Shown: positions 1 through 11,444 of the stretch, piece after piece
Layout of the letters: the number at the start of each line of letters is the position of its first letter
Position numbering within the stretch: the first letter of the stretch is position 1
Source of the DNA: Dillenia suffruticosa
Lineage: Eukaryota > Streptophyta > Magnoliopsida > Dilleniales > Dilleniaceae
Direction of reading: 5' to 3'
Length of the DNA: 64,000 nucleotides
Assembly: GCA_033439265.1 (NCBI GenBank)
Contig: JAVTVX010000002.1
Span: 4,288,001 to 4,352,000 of the forward strand
Made by a program: the position numbers and the translations under genes
Notes under the pieces: model-generated
Databases searched by the model: none
What the model was told of the DNA's origin: nothing
The model's input: only the letters and a program-made list of their open reading frames with translations

Positions 1-1539
1 TGAATTATTTATTTATTTAATCATAATTTTTATTTTTTATATTTTTTATCTTCAGTTTAATAATTATATATTTGATTATTTTTTATTTTTATTATAAAAT
101 ATGGTTATTCTATTATTTTCAAAAAATAATTAATATTTATATAAAAATCCTTATATTTTTTATATTTATATATTTATCCACGTTTTCGTTTTCTGTATTT
201 TTATAAAATATCGTTTTACCGTATCCGTTTCTGTTTCCGTGCAACATAGGCTTTGCTTGCTGGCACCATTCTCGCATTTTCATCCTTGTGTACTCAATTC
301 GAGCTCCTAGGTTATCTATAGGGGTTGGATCCTGGCTCTATCAATTGTCTATTCCTTTTTAAGTTTAATCGCGAACCTTCACGGCAGCCTTTCGAAGAAT
401 TTCTCAAAGAAAATTTTTTCTTTATCTTTAGTAATACTACTTTGTTGGTAATAATTTTCAAAATATGTTACGTATTCGTTAAAACATTTAAACAAACAGT
501 ATTCTAATTTATCTAATTTATATTTGTTTTGTTGTATCATATTGTATTTATATAATTATTCATGAGCACTCCAGTGCTGTCTTAAGAATTCTAAGTGTAA
601 TACTACTTTTATTCTATCCATAATAAATTCCACACTTTCTGTGTTCGGAGGATTTCCATCATCCATAAAGGATTATTTTTTCTTCGGGCAAAAATAAATT
701 CCTCCACCAATTTCTTGTTATGTTTCCCTCCATGACTTGAGAGATATATTTCCTTAAATGGTCCATCGTCCAGCTATTAGCTATAGCTATTAATTGGTGG
801 TTTAATCTATCGATCACTCTCCTTTTGTTGATTATGAAATCGAGATTTAATCAAATTGTCATTCTTTTAATAGTATCTTCTCCGGCATGCCTGATTATTC
901 TCGTTGCAAGATTATTGCCTGAGTTTGGTATATAACCCATATGTTCTCTTACTCCGTTAAATATTCTCATCTGGCTTGTCCTGTGTATGTTAGAACTACT
1001 TGAAAGTATATTTTGAGCGGTTGACTATCTACTTGGGATTCAATTGGTTCCATTTTGTCCCTACATTCGATGGTCTTGAAAAGTATGAGGATCATTTCCC
1101 GATGTATGTGCGCTAGTCATAAAGACCACTGCTTCGGAATCAATAACTCAGTTTCTAAGTTTTCTCCCTCAAACTTAATTGCTAAAAACTGTTTATTCTA
1201 GATCAAGGTCTATTACTAGGCTTGAGATTTCTTTTCTGGATTTTTCTTCAAAGCCTAAAATCTTAGGTGATGTCCTATCCTTGTATGTCTCAAAGGTTTC
1301 ATCATCTCCTTCATCTTTAGGAGAGACTCTTTCCTCTCTAATTACTAAAGGAGTGGCCTTCAGAACTTCTTCCTTTTGTTTCACTTAATCTAGATATTTG
1401 CAGATTGCATGGGAATTTCAGATTTGAAGTTTTTAGACTGCTGGGATTGCAGACACTCGTACTACCAAAGTCCACATCTTACCAGTCATATTTCAGATTT
1501 TAACAAAACTATTAGCCGCCGGAAATTAGATCTCTTCCT
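1..1539. other. AT-rich intergenic DNA with degraded repeat sequence
   Basis: No intact gene is visible. The first 200 bases are almost pure A/T. Between about 620 and 1400 the minus strand shows stretches without stops (for example a 63-residue lysine/glutamate-rich reading at 1193-1384, and a tryptophan-containing stretch near 650-880) that look like remnants of a retroelement or similar polyprotein, but I cannot assign a family. Confidence 0.5.
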
Positions 1540-1850
1540 TCTTTTATGGTAATATACCTGAGGCTGTCAGCCAACTCAAGTCCCTGAATATTTTGAATCT
1601 CAATTCTTGCAATTTCTCAGGTTCCATTCCAAGATCTCTATGGAACCTTACACAGCTCACCTATTTGGATTTGGCATTGAATTACTCAAATGTTGAGTCG
1701 TTTTCTTATTTGGCTCTTTCCATCAATGGACTTGGTGGTCGAATTCCCCCATACTTTTGCAACCCTTCAGAACTAAGTACTCCCTAAGTGCAATAAGTTC
1801 CATGGCCCACTCCCGTCATTGTAACTTTCCATGTTAGTTGAGAGTGTGTG
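1540..1850 (+). pseudogene. LRR receptor-like protein fragment, left part
   Basis: The plus strand reads as consecutive plant extracellular leucine-rich repeats: GNIPEAVSQLKSLNILNLNS, then CNFSGSIPRSLWNLTQLTYL and LDLALN, followed after a gap by NGLGGRIPPYF. This matches the LxxLxLxxNxFxGxIP pattern of receptor-like proteins and kinases of the plant surface that sense ligands in immunity or development. A stop falls after residue 64 of the open stretch, and the next repeat (a degraded HGPLPSL-type motif near 1800) is in another frame. No signal peptide, transmembrane segment or kinase is present. It is a relic, not a gene. A second LRR stretch on the same strand at 9550-9840 is probably the continuation, separated by older repeat DNA and the copia insertion. 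Confidence 0.7.
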
Positions 1851-2173
1851 ATGTTGGTCTGATAGAGTTTGAATTCTACATCAGCAAGTGTTAGAGTGAA
1901 CCCTGGAAATACATACATGCATGTGTGGGTGTGTGACTGCACCCCAGCATGGTTAGGTGCCTTTTATAGACAAAACCATGACGCATTTAAGTTAGATTGG
2001 GCAATAAATTGCGCATTATGAGCTGTTACACCTGGTATTCAAAGCAGTACCCTGCCTACTGGCATGTACCAACGAGAATGTGAGGCCCTTGAGGGAGGGG
2101 AGTTTTATAACATATCACATTGGTTGAGGGTGTGGGACACATCGACTTGCGCTAGAGTGATCCTTGACCATAT

Positions 2174-2178
2174 ATATG
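2174..2178. repeat. Target-site duplication, left copy (ATATG)
   Basis: The five bases ATATG directly precede the left LTR and are repeated directly after the right LTR at 9430-9434. A 5-bp duplication is the expected footprint of a Ty1-copia integrase, so both element ends are original. Confidence 0.9.
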
Positions 2179-2649
2179 TGTTGGATTTATATGCACATAC
2201 ATATGCGGTGGATTTATATGCACATACATATGCGGAAGCGTGCAAAATTTTCGGAATCATAAAAGAATAGGTTTTCGGGCATACCTCAAAAAGTAGATTG
2301 CAAAATCTGGGGAACCACGAACCTCGATCAATCGACCTCGCCGTCGGGATGATAACCACAAAAGTCGAGCTATCACCGCAGCACCACGACACCTCAATCG
2401 AATCCGGTGACACAAATTCTCTTCGCAGAATTTTTCTCCCTCTCTCTCAAAAATTGTCTCCTTACAATGTTTTTGCAATCCTGGAATCAATTGTGCCTCC
2501 TAGGGTTTACCCTAGTTTCCATATTCCTCCGTCACCACAAATGGTAGGGAATTCAAATCCTATCAGTTACCATTTGTGCATATGGAAAGTGGGATAATTT
2601 CCTTTTTCCAAATATGGAAAGATGCCCCACGTGGGCATTCATTCCTTCA
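2179..2649 (-). repeat. 3' LTR of the copia element
   Basis: On the plus strand it begins TGTTGGATTTATATG and ends CCTTCA, giving the TG...CA ends of an LTR. It aligns along its full length with 8986-9429. It is 27 bp longer because a segment starting TGGATTTATATGCAC occurs twice in tandem (2182-2208 and 2209-2235). By eye the two LTRs differ by about eight substitutions, all transitions, plus two single-base indels. Confidence 0.95.
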
Positions 2650-2659
2650 TCTCCCACTT
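2650..2659 (-). other. Polypurine tract of the copia element
   Basis: Read on the minus strand the sequence is AAGTGGGAGA, immediately followed by the LTR start TGAAGG. This is the position and composition of the RNase-H-resistant primer for plus-strand DNA synthesis in LTR retrotransposons. Confidence 0.85.
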
Positions 2660-3797
2660 GCACACGAGGGCATTTTCATCCATCACGAGATCACAGCTCA
2701 TGCGATCTCCTGTATCACCCGTCTGGATTTTCATACTAGATTGGGTGTTGTGCGACTGGCGAGTACACTTGTAAATAAAGACTTCTCGATACACCTGTTA
2801 GGATGTTCGAGGAGTCGTCGTTAATAATAAAAAATATCTCGCTATACCTCAAACTCATCACATTTACATCCTTCGAGTCACTTTCCTCATCGAAAGTCAT
2901 CCCCAATATATCCTCGAATGTGTATTCACTATTACGTTTTTATCCCAACGTGGATATACGTAACAGACCGGTCGGTGAATACTACACAACGATGTAATGT
3001 AGATTGGTCTTCCTTTCCCAAACTCGAATACATCGATCTCAATTCAGCTGCTTTCCTAGACCTGCCCCTTAGACCTCAATTTATCTTCCGGGCCATAGGT
3101 AAACAAACTAAAGTAGCAAACACTGAATCAAGACTTCTAGAGACAGTCGAAAGTAAAATAAGGGTACTTGAGATCCCACCCAATGGATCTCGGGTCTCAC
3201 ACAGTAGGAACGGGGATCTTGAATAGATCATCTTCTCATATAATTGCTCCCACTATCCCCAGTCGTCATCACACGCGGTATGAAACGCGCGCCACAGTGT
3301 TAATCCCTTATTTCTCAAAAGAGCATATGTCAGATTTCTTAACACTGTGCAGATACGGGACTCAGTCTACACATAAGACTCTACCCAGAGATCTCAGAGA
3401 GAGTGTCTCAGAGACAATATCACTATCGCAGGTGATATCTGAGATCTCAAATCTGGCTACTCATAGGCAACATGGATGTGGGTATTTCCATGTCGGTCAT
3501 ATCCCAAATGACCTCATCCTGAACGCGTATCAGGGCGACTTTTGTTTTAGCTAGGCCACTCTCAATGCCTCTTACGACTAGAAACCGTCTCATCTCCACT
3601 CACTCAGAGTTGGAGGTGGTCGCTCGTGTGAGAGAGTCGACCTCACCTGCCTGACATATATTTTATCACATCAAATATACATGATATAAATAAGTGCATT
3701 ATTTAAGAAAATATAAATGTGACTGAATAATGCACAAAATCATATATAAAAAAAATATAATAAGCATCACATCGTCAGTTTAGTACAATGAGAAAAA
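2660..3797 (-). other. Non-coding 3' internal region of the copia element
   Basis: About 1.14 kb lies between the end of RNase H and the polypurine tract. I see no minus-strand ORF of note, so there is no envelope-like or extra gene here. The scattered plus-strand open stretches (up to 128 codons) have no recognisable domain and are antisense to the element. Confidence 0.6.
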
Positions 3798-6700
3798 TCA
3801 AAATATTTCCAAACCCAATGACTCTCTATGTGTTATAAATGAGTCTCTAGTGATGGGTTTAGTGAAGGGGTCAGCCACCATGCAATGTGTCGAGATGTAC
3901 TTGACGGTCACTTCACCCTTCTCGATGATGTCTCTAAAAAAATTATATCTGGTGTCTATGTGTTTGGTCATACTATGATACTTAGGGTCTCGAGTGTAGG
4001 CGATAGCAGCCTGATTATCACAGTAAATCATCACTGGCCTCCCACTATCAGCCACAACCCCTAAGTCATCTAATAGTTTTCGAAGCCAAACACTCTCCTG
4101 AACTGCGACTAAGCAAGCCACGAACTCAGCCTCCATCGTAGATAAAGCTACACAGGTCTGCTTCTTGCTGCTCCAAGAAATGGCACCGCCATTGAGCAAG
4201 AATGCAAAACCTGATGTCGATTTGCGTTTATCCAGATCACCGCCCCAGTCGGCGTCTGAATATCCTATGAGGCGCAAATCCCCTCTCCCATAACACAAGG
4301 AGTAGCTCGCATTTCCCTTAAGATATCTAAAAATCCTTTTCACTGCTCTCCAGTGACCCCTTCCAGGATTGGATTGATATCTACTCACCAGACTGACTGC
4401 GTAACATATGTCTGGTCGTGTACACAACATCGCATACATCAGACTTCCCACTGCGCTGGAATAAGGGATTTTACGCATCTCCCTTATATCTTCCTGAGTT
4501 TTCGGGCACATTTCAAGACTCAGACCATCACACTTGGCGATTGGAGTATCAATGGGATTACAATCACTCATCCCAAAGCGCTCGAGAATTTTCTTAATGT
4601 AGGTCTCTTATGAAAGAGCCAACATTCTTCTCGATCGATCTCTCTGGATCTTAACTCCAAGGATGAACTCAGATTCACCCATGTCGATCATGTCGAAGCT
4701 CAATGACAACCAAGCCTTGATCGTCATCATATACTGAATGTTGTTCCCAGCCAACAGTATATCGTCCACATACAAGGACAGGATCACAAAAGAGTTATCA
4801 GATCGTATCAAGTAAACACAATGATCCTCCTCGATCATTGTAAAACCATAAGATATCACCTCCTCGTGGAATCTTAGGTACCACCGCCTGGATGATTGCT
4901 TTAGGCCATATATCGACTTCCGAAATCGACAGACCTTATCCTCATGACCTACTAGAACGAACCCAAAGGGCTGCTCCATGTAGATCTCCTCATCCAGATT
5001 TCCATTAAGGAAAGCGGTTTTTACATCCATTTGATGCAACTCTAGATCCATACTCGCGACAATCGCCAAGAGTAGACGGATCGATATAAATTTGACTTCG
5101 GGGGAGAAAGTCTCATCGTAATCAATGCCCTTTGTCTGTGTGTAACCCTTGGCTACTAGACGGACTTTGTATCTTTCCACCGATCCGTCGGCCTTTCTTT
5201 TGATTTTGAGAACTCACTTGTTCCATATGGCCCTTCTATCCTCAGGTAGGTCAACTAGGTCCCAGACCCCGTTGACCCTCATTGATTCCATCTCCTCTTT
5301 CATGGCCTCTAGCCATTGGTCCCTCATAGGACTCTCGAGAGCCTTCTCAAAGGTTTGAGGTTCTTTATCATCCTCAGGAGTCACGATGAGGATCTCATCC
5401 TCTATCGGAAAATGACGTCGGGGTTCATGTACCCGACTACTCCTACGAGGAGGAGGAGCCTCCTCACCTCGAGATGGGTTACTCCCACTAGGACCAAGAT
5501 CCATTGTAGGCTCTTGGGTCCCTCCCCTGGGCTCAGTTGGGCCGTCAGGCTCACCATCTCATAAAAGGTGAAATTCTGGTCGATTTCGCCTCTCTTAGGG
5601 AAATCATTTTCCAGGAACGTAGCATTACGAGATTTGATCTCAGAGACCGTGCCATCCGTACATTCACCTAGGAACACATGTCCCTTAGAATGTTCAAAGT
5701 ACCTTACAAAGATACATTTCTTTCCTCGTGGGCCTAACTTGCTGTGTGGGTGCGAGGAATCGTGAACGTATGCAGCACAACCCCATGGTTTCAAATGGCT
5801 AAGGTCAGGCTGCCTTCCTGTCCAAAGCTCGTATGGGGTACTGACTACGGACTTGGTTGGAACACGGTTAAGAACGTAGGCAACAGTCAACAATGCATCT
5901 CCCCAATGGGAGATAGCCAAATTGGCCTGCGCCATCATTGATCTCACCATTTCCAACAGAGTCTTATTCCTTCTCTCAGCTACCCCGTTGTGCTGGGAAG
6001 TAGCAGGAATAGTCAACTGTCTCGTAATGCCCTTCTCGAAACAGAGCTCTTTAAACTCCTCAGACAAATACTCACGTCCTCTATCGGTTCTGAGAGTTTT
6101 AATTTCAAGTCTAACTGGTTTTCTACCTCGCTGATATACCTCTTGAAGCAATTTAATGCCTCAGACTTGTGCGAGATAAAGTAGACGTAACCGAAACGCT
6201 TGTAATCATCTATGAACGTAATGAAATACGTGGATCCGTTTCGGGTTCTCACATTCATAGGTCCACAAATATCGGAGTGGATCAATTGCAATGGGGTCCC
6301 AGCCCTCACTGCTTTTCCAAATGGTTTCCTCGTTGCTTTGCCTAGTAGGCAAAACTCACATAAGGGCAACTCGATCCGGGTTAGCGGGCCCAACAAGCCA
6401 CTCGTAGCTAATCGGTTCATTCTCTCTTGCCTTATGTGGCCAAGTCTAGTATGCCAAATAGAAACATCATCAACTACGCTATCAGATGTATACGCAATAA
6501 AAGACAAATCAGAAATTTTATTAAAGGAAACCAAATCCAACGCATAAAGTCCATCATAGACTAAACCAGTACATAAAATAGAGTTATCGTAAATAACAGA
6601 AACACTCAAATTTCTGAAAATGACAGAGTATCCTAAACGATCTAAACAAAAGACAGAAATGAGATTCCGCCGAATCTCGGGAGCATACAACACATGATGT

Positions 6701-7803
6701 AGATATAGGACTTGGTTACTTGGCAGCACCAGCTTGCATGTACCAATCCCCTTCACAACCACAAATGCTCCGTTCCCCACGTACAGCCTCCTCGCTTGGG
6801 GACTTAATCGGCGGAACTCCACATATGCGCTCCTATCTCGAGCTACATGGTCGGTAGCTCCTGAGTCTACAATCCACAAAGGAGAAGAGTTAGTAAGCAT
6901 CACAGTGGATGAAACATAACTCATACCATGTAAAGAAGAAGGACATACCTTTCGCTCTCCACACTCGCGAGCGAAATGCCCAGATTTGTCACAAATGTAG
7001 CATCGGACTTTGCTCTTGTCGAGCTCCTTCTTCTTTCGTGTCTGCCCTCTATCAACGGTTTTCGCTGCTGGCTTCCTCTTAGCCTGGCTAGATTTCTTGT
7101 CATATTTGCGCCATTTACGCTTGACGCCCTTAGAGCCCTTACTCGACTCCGCCACATAGGTATGACCAGAAACCGACCTAGCCACCTCCTGGCGCTCCTC
7201 TTCGAGCTCACAATGCCTACGCACGTCCATGAAAGTACGAATACTCTCAGTGTGCGTGAGGTAGGTCTTTACAACATCCCAGGAGTCAGGCAAGGACTGG
7301 ATTACTCCCAATACCTGAAGCTCATCAGACATTGGCTCCCCCATGTTCTTTAGAGAAGCGATCATACTTGACATATGCATCAAATGCTGCTTCATTGTAT
7401 GATCGGGTCTCTTCTTATAGGTGATAAACCTATAAGTCAGCATCCTCAGCTTAGGAGCTGACCGGGAGCCAAGGTGCTCTCTCAGAGCACTCCAAACCGA
7501 CATCGCAGTAGGATACTGCTCGTACACTGGAATCAGATCATCGTGCATGTTGCTAAGGAGGATGACCCTAGCCTGGCTATTCTTCTTCTTCCATGCACGA
7601 TACGCCTCCTCATCCAGTTTCGCCTGAGGCGTATCACCCACCCCGAGATCTGTCATCTCGTGTAATAGAACCTCCGCTAGGTCCTGCTCCTCGAAGACAA
7701 ATTGAACTTTACGGTGCCAAATCTCATAATTGTCACCGTTCAACTTGTCTCCCTTAACGAGATCAAGTACGATACTTTTTGTCGCAGCCATTGTCTTTGT
7801 CAC
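3798..7803 (-). pseudogene. Copia gag-pol polyprotein, broken
   Basis: The Gag part starts at 7803 (MTKTMAATKSIVLDL) and has a UBN2-type region and a zinc knuckle CYICDKSGHFAREC near residues 268-281. The protease active site WIVDSGATDH follows near residue 313. Next come the GAG-pre-integrase motif (WHTRLGHIRQERM), integrase (HSDICGP, then TDRGREYLS and NGVAERRNKTLLEM in another frame), reverse transcriptase (VRLVAKGYTQ, LYVDDILLAGN) and RNase H (STMEAEFVA, YCDNQAAIAYTRDPKYHS). The reading is broken by a frameshift inside integrase near 6100, a second between integrase and RT near 5520, an in-frame stop at 5214-5216 (a tryptophan codon turned TGA, next to VLKIKRKADGS), and an in-frame stop at 4608-4610 (a glutamine codon turned TAA, before ETYIKKILERF). 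All catalytic signatures survive, so loss of function is recent. Confidence 0.93.
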
Positions 7804-8972
7804 ACAAAAAGAAAGAGACGTTAGTGACTAATAATGCTTATTCTCACAATTTCGTGCACCTTACAAATTAACAATCCAAAATGAATCGAGTATTGACCCC
7901 AAAGTGAGCATATGAGTCAACGGATACCATACACCACAACCCGGGACCTCATCTCACCATCTGGACTTTAATTCAGTGCACAAAATCCCACAAATAGTCA
8001 CAAATATGCACATAAGACCCCCAAAAAAATTGAAAAAATCAATTTTGGACGACCTAACGCGCCGCCGCTCGCCGGCGGTGCTCTCCACGCGCCGCCACGC
8101 GCCTCCACGCGCCGCCACGCGCCGGCGGCAGCCTGCTGCACGCTCCAGACGCGCGGCGTGCTGCTCACGCGTGGCTCCGCTCACGCACGCCCAGTCGCGG
8201 CGCGCGACTCACGCGCCTTCACGCGCTGAGCCGCCATGAGCCGGGTCAGACCGGGTCGGTCAACGGGTCAGGGGTTGACCCGACCGACCCGGTCAATGGT
8301 CCGGTCTGACCCGGTCGGGTCGGTCCAGGTCAGGGTCCGACCCGACCGCGCCCCCGCGTACCCCGCTTCACGAGCCTCTGTGGCGCGTGCACTGCACGTG
8401 CCCGCGGGTCTGGGCCAGTTCTTCTTCGCCCGACGGGTCCTGCAACGGGTTTTTCGACCCGATTCTCCGAAAACCCATTTCTGGCTAATTTTTTACGACG
8501 GTTTCTGCCGGAAAATATATTTGGACTTCCCAAAAATATTTCGAACTCGTTTTCTGAATGATTCAAGCCCTAAACACGGCGAATCATATATCCAAATTTT
8601 GGCCCTCCGCGGCTTCGCCGGAAATCCCAGTTTCCGGCAACCAATCAATGCAAAATGCATGTCAAAACGTAGATCAATGCACATGGAACACAAATATACC
8701 ATTTATGTAGATCAACAATCCCTCTACACGGATAGATCTAGATTTTTAAGTTTTGGGCACTCTTAGGGCCGAAAACTTCAACTTCAATTTTCATGACTTA
8801 AACATGCTCCAAAAATTTAGAAAAAATTATATTTGAGATCTACGTGACTTGGGTAACGTCACGTTATATTCGGATTCACGAAACTCATCCGTGATCCGAA
8901 ACCCATTTTTGCAACCCCATATTTTTTATACCCGAAAATATTCCGAAAATAATTTAATAAATCCAACCCTAC
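7804..8972 (-). other. Untranslated leader of the copia element, with a very GC-rich core
   Basis: This 1.17-kb stretch lies between the primer site and gag. From about 8055 to 8480 it is strongly GC-rich, with repeated CGCGCCGCCACGCGCC-like words followed by many GGGTCGG and CCGACCC words that are mutually complementary and could fold strongly in RNA. A packaging or translational role would be inference. Open stretches here have no recognisable protein domain. Confidence 0.6.
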
Positions 8973-8984
8973 GCTCTGATACCA
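8973..8984 (-). other. Primer-binding site of the copia element
   Basis: Minus-strand TGGTATCAGAGC is complementary to the 3' end of plant initiator tRNA-Met. It lies one base from the 5' LTR and fixes both the orientation and the LTR boundary. Confidence 0.93.
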
Positions 8985-8985
8985 A

Positions 8986-9429
8986 TATTGGATTTATATG
9001 CACATACACATGCGGAAGCGTGCAAAATTTTCGGAATCATAAAAGAATAGGGTTTTCGGGCATACCTCAAAAAGTAGATTGCAAAATCTGGGGAACCACG
9101 AACCTCGATCAATCGACCTCGCCGTCGGGATGATAACCACAAAAGTCGAGCTATCACCGTAGCACCACGACACCTCAATCGAATCCAGTGACACAAATTC
9201 TCTTCGCAGAATTTTTCTCCCTCTCTCTCAAAAATTGTCTCCTCACAATATTTTTGCAATCCTGAATCAATTGTGCCTCCTAGGGTTTACCCTAGTTTCC
9301 ATATTCCTCCGTCACCACAAATGGTAGGGAATTCAAATTCCATCAGTTACCATTTGTGCATATGGAAAGTGGGATAATTTCCTTTTTCCAAATATGGAAA
9401 GATGCCCCACGTGGGCATTCATTCCTTCA
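8986..9429 (-). repeat. 5' LTR of the copia element
   Basis: Full-length partner of 2179-2649, without the 27-bp tandem copy. On the plus strand it begins TATTGGATTT where the other LTR has TGTTGG, so the terminal CA of the minus-strand LTR is mutated to TA. The outer end CCTTCA is intact and is followed by the ATATG duplication. Confidence 0.95.
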
Positions 9430-9434
9430 ATATG
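9430..9434. repeat. Target-site duplication, right copy (ATATG)
   Basis: Identical to 2174-2178 and directly adjacent to the end of the right LTR. Confidence 0.9.
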
Positions 9435-9549
9435 TAACTAAGTTCCCAACATGGTGAGGCACCTTTTCAAGACAAAATCGTGAAGCCTTCAGGCCTATGT
9501 GGATAATATTCACACGTTAAGGGTCATTACAGTCATCAATGTTCAACCT

Positions 9550-9840
9550 AATCAAAAGCCTCCAGCTCGATCTTTCAAGCAATCAACTCCTTGGTCCCAT
9601 TCCTTCCAACTTACGTATTCTTTCAAATTTATATGACCTCTCCTTATAAGCTAATTCCTCCACTACTTTCCTGGCTGCATTACTTACAACCATTGACGTT
9701 CTTGGACCTAAGGCAAAACCAATTCGCTATATTTATCAATGAACATAATTTATTATTGCTGGTATCTATTAAACCTTCAGATGAGATCCCAGATACTTTC
9801 GCCCTTGAATGCATTTTGAGGACTCAACCTGATGGTAACA
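9550..9840 (+). pseudogene. LRR receptor-like protein fragment, right part
   Basis: The plus strand reads LQLDLSSNQLLGPIPSNLRI followed by LSNLYDLSL, then after a frame change LHYLQPLTFLDLRQNQFA and DEIPDTFA. These are again plant extracellular leucine-rich repeats with frameshifts and stops. Orientation agrees with the fragment at 1540-1850, and with the copia element removed the two lie roughly 450 bp apart, so they are probably one broken gene. No transmembrane or kinase part was found. Confidence 0.6.
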
Positions 9841-11169
9841 CAACAGAGCAAGACTATGATAATGTCAGGCTATGACTTTCCCGCCGTCGTAATGGAACCT
9901 TGTACTCATGGTCCCTTCATTGATGGAGCTTTGCACCCGTGGCTCTCGCTGCCACAACTCTTTTAGAAGCCAAACCCACAAGAAAGAAAAACTCCTTTCG
10001 AACCTTGAACCCCTCTAGAAAACACAGTTTTTCCTTTGCCCTTTCCTCACAAACAACGCATTAAACCCAACCTCCCACAATAACATGAATATGTAGCCCA
10101 AAGATCAGAACTGTATCGTCAAATCCCCTAAAAGTTGGAAAAATGTTCTGTATTTAATGACCACATCTCATCGCTAACACTTCTCATTACGTCTTTTTCA
10201 CTCACTCATAATGCTTCGTGCCCTTTCGATTTCATCAATTACCACTGCATTTACTCAATACCCCTGAAACTTACTGTGCATACAAACTATCATTTTCACT
10301 CACACATCCTATTCGAGTAAGTAGAGTTACTATGTGGGGTGAAACCCCGATGGCATTTTGAAGATCTTATCAGGATTCAACAACCACTTATGCTATTCTA
10401 ATCAGCGGAACTATTATTTGTTGAGCGAGATCCACCTCCGATACCACCAATTATTAAAGAAAATAATATTTTTGTCATGGCACTAAATAAGCCGTGAATA
10501 GAAATATGTTGGTATTAATTTTAAAATGGAAATTGATTTTATTTCGGACTATAAAAGCTATTGATAAGGGTAAAAGGCGGAGAATTGGCTCCACTGTGGT
10601 TAAAATGATTGAGAAATGAACATTTTGGTTGTCCCCACTTCACTTTGTCTCAAAGATAAATGTCCCTCCACCTTTCCTTTCCCAGCTAAGTCCACTAATT
10701 TGGAGGTACCATTGATTGTCACAAAACTTCAAAATCAAAATTCCACAAATTCCATCTTCACAATTTCAAGTGGTCGGTGATTGGTTTTATGAACTTACAA
10801 TGCTGTCACAATCACACGACTAATAGTAATTTTACAGACATGTCTTCTTATGAACCAATCGAAGCCATACACATGGCCACCAACCATGTGGGCTGGACAT
10901 AATCAGATGCAATCTCACCTCAACTCAACTCAGATTTAAACCCCTCTTGATTCAACTCTGCCACATGATTCTTTAATTTTCTCAAACTCTTCCACTTGCA
11001 TCATTGCTCAAAATATATAAGCTCTGATGCATAAGCGTAACCCAACAATTATATACTCAATCACTTCATTTAATAGCGTAAAAATTTAAATCTTAATTAT
11101 ATACTCAAGATAGGAATACTCAAAATATTTTTCTAATATCTTTGCACCATAAAAGCATTTTCCCAAACT

Positions 11170-11205
<36 letters not shown>

Positions 11206-11390
11206 CACTTCAACTTGGAAGCACAGAAAAGTGAAACAGAGGAGAGGGAAAGTAGAGGATCCACATGTCGATAAAGTTATTCATCCGCGAAATTTACATT
11301 TCACATCCTGTCTGAAATTCTTCGATAAAAAAGCAACCAATAAAGAAAAAACAAAACAAACATAGAGAAAGGGGTTACATAGATCTTTTT
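9841..11390. other. Intergenic DNA with a GA microsatellite
   Basis: No gene recognised. A (GA)n run lies at 11171-11203. The stretch 11300-11415 is probably the 3' untranslated region of the minus-strand gene that follows. Confidence 0.5.
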
Positions 11391-11444
11391 ACTCAGATTT
11401 GAAGCTTTCATGAAATTACTCAGATTTGAAGCTTTCATGAAACT
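11391..11444. repeat. 27-bp tandem duplication across a stop codon
   Basis: Two copies, 11391-11417 and 11418-11444, beginning ACTCAGATTTGAAGC and nearly identical. On the minus strand each encodes FHESFKSE followed by TAA, so the last codons and stop of the 99-aa gene appear twice in a row. Confidence 0.9.

Larger units (their letters stand above)
2179..9429 (-). mobile_element. Complete but inactive Ty1-copia LTR retrotransposon, 7.25 kb
   Basis: Two LTRs (471 and 444 bp) bracket a minus-strand internal region in the order leader, gag, protease, integrase, reverse transcriptase, RNase H, which is the Copia order. An initiator-Met tRNA primer site abuts the 5' LTR (right side), a purine tract abuts the 3' LTR (left side), and ATATG flanks the whole unit. 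The polyprotein is broken by two frameshifts and two stops, so it cannot move on its own. A leader of about 1.2 kb and a non-coding stretch of about 1.15 kb after pol are both long for a copia element. I did not assign a lineage. Confidence 0.95.

Noticed and set aside
3168-3554. 128-residue plus-strand ORF at the 3' end of the copia element
   Set aside because: Antisense to the element, without a recognisable domain; not an envelope-like gene, which would be on the minus strand.
7976-8766. Arginine/proline-rich plus-strand ORFs in the copia leader
   Set aside because: They arise from GC-rich repeats, have no domain, and are antisense to the element.
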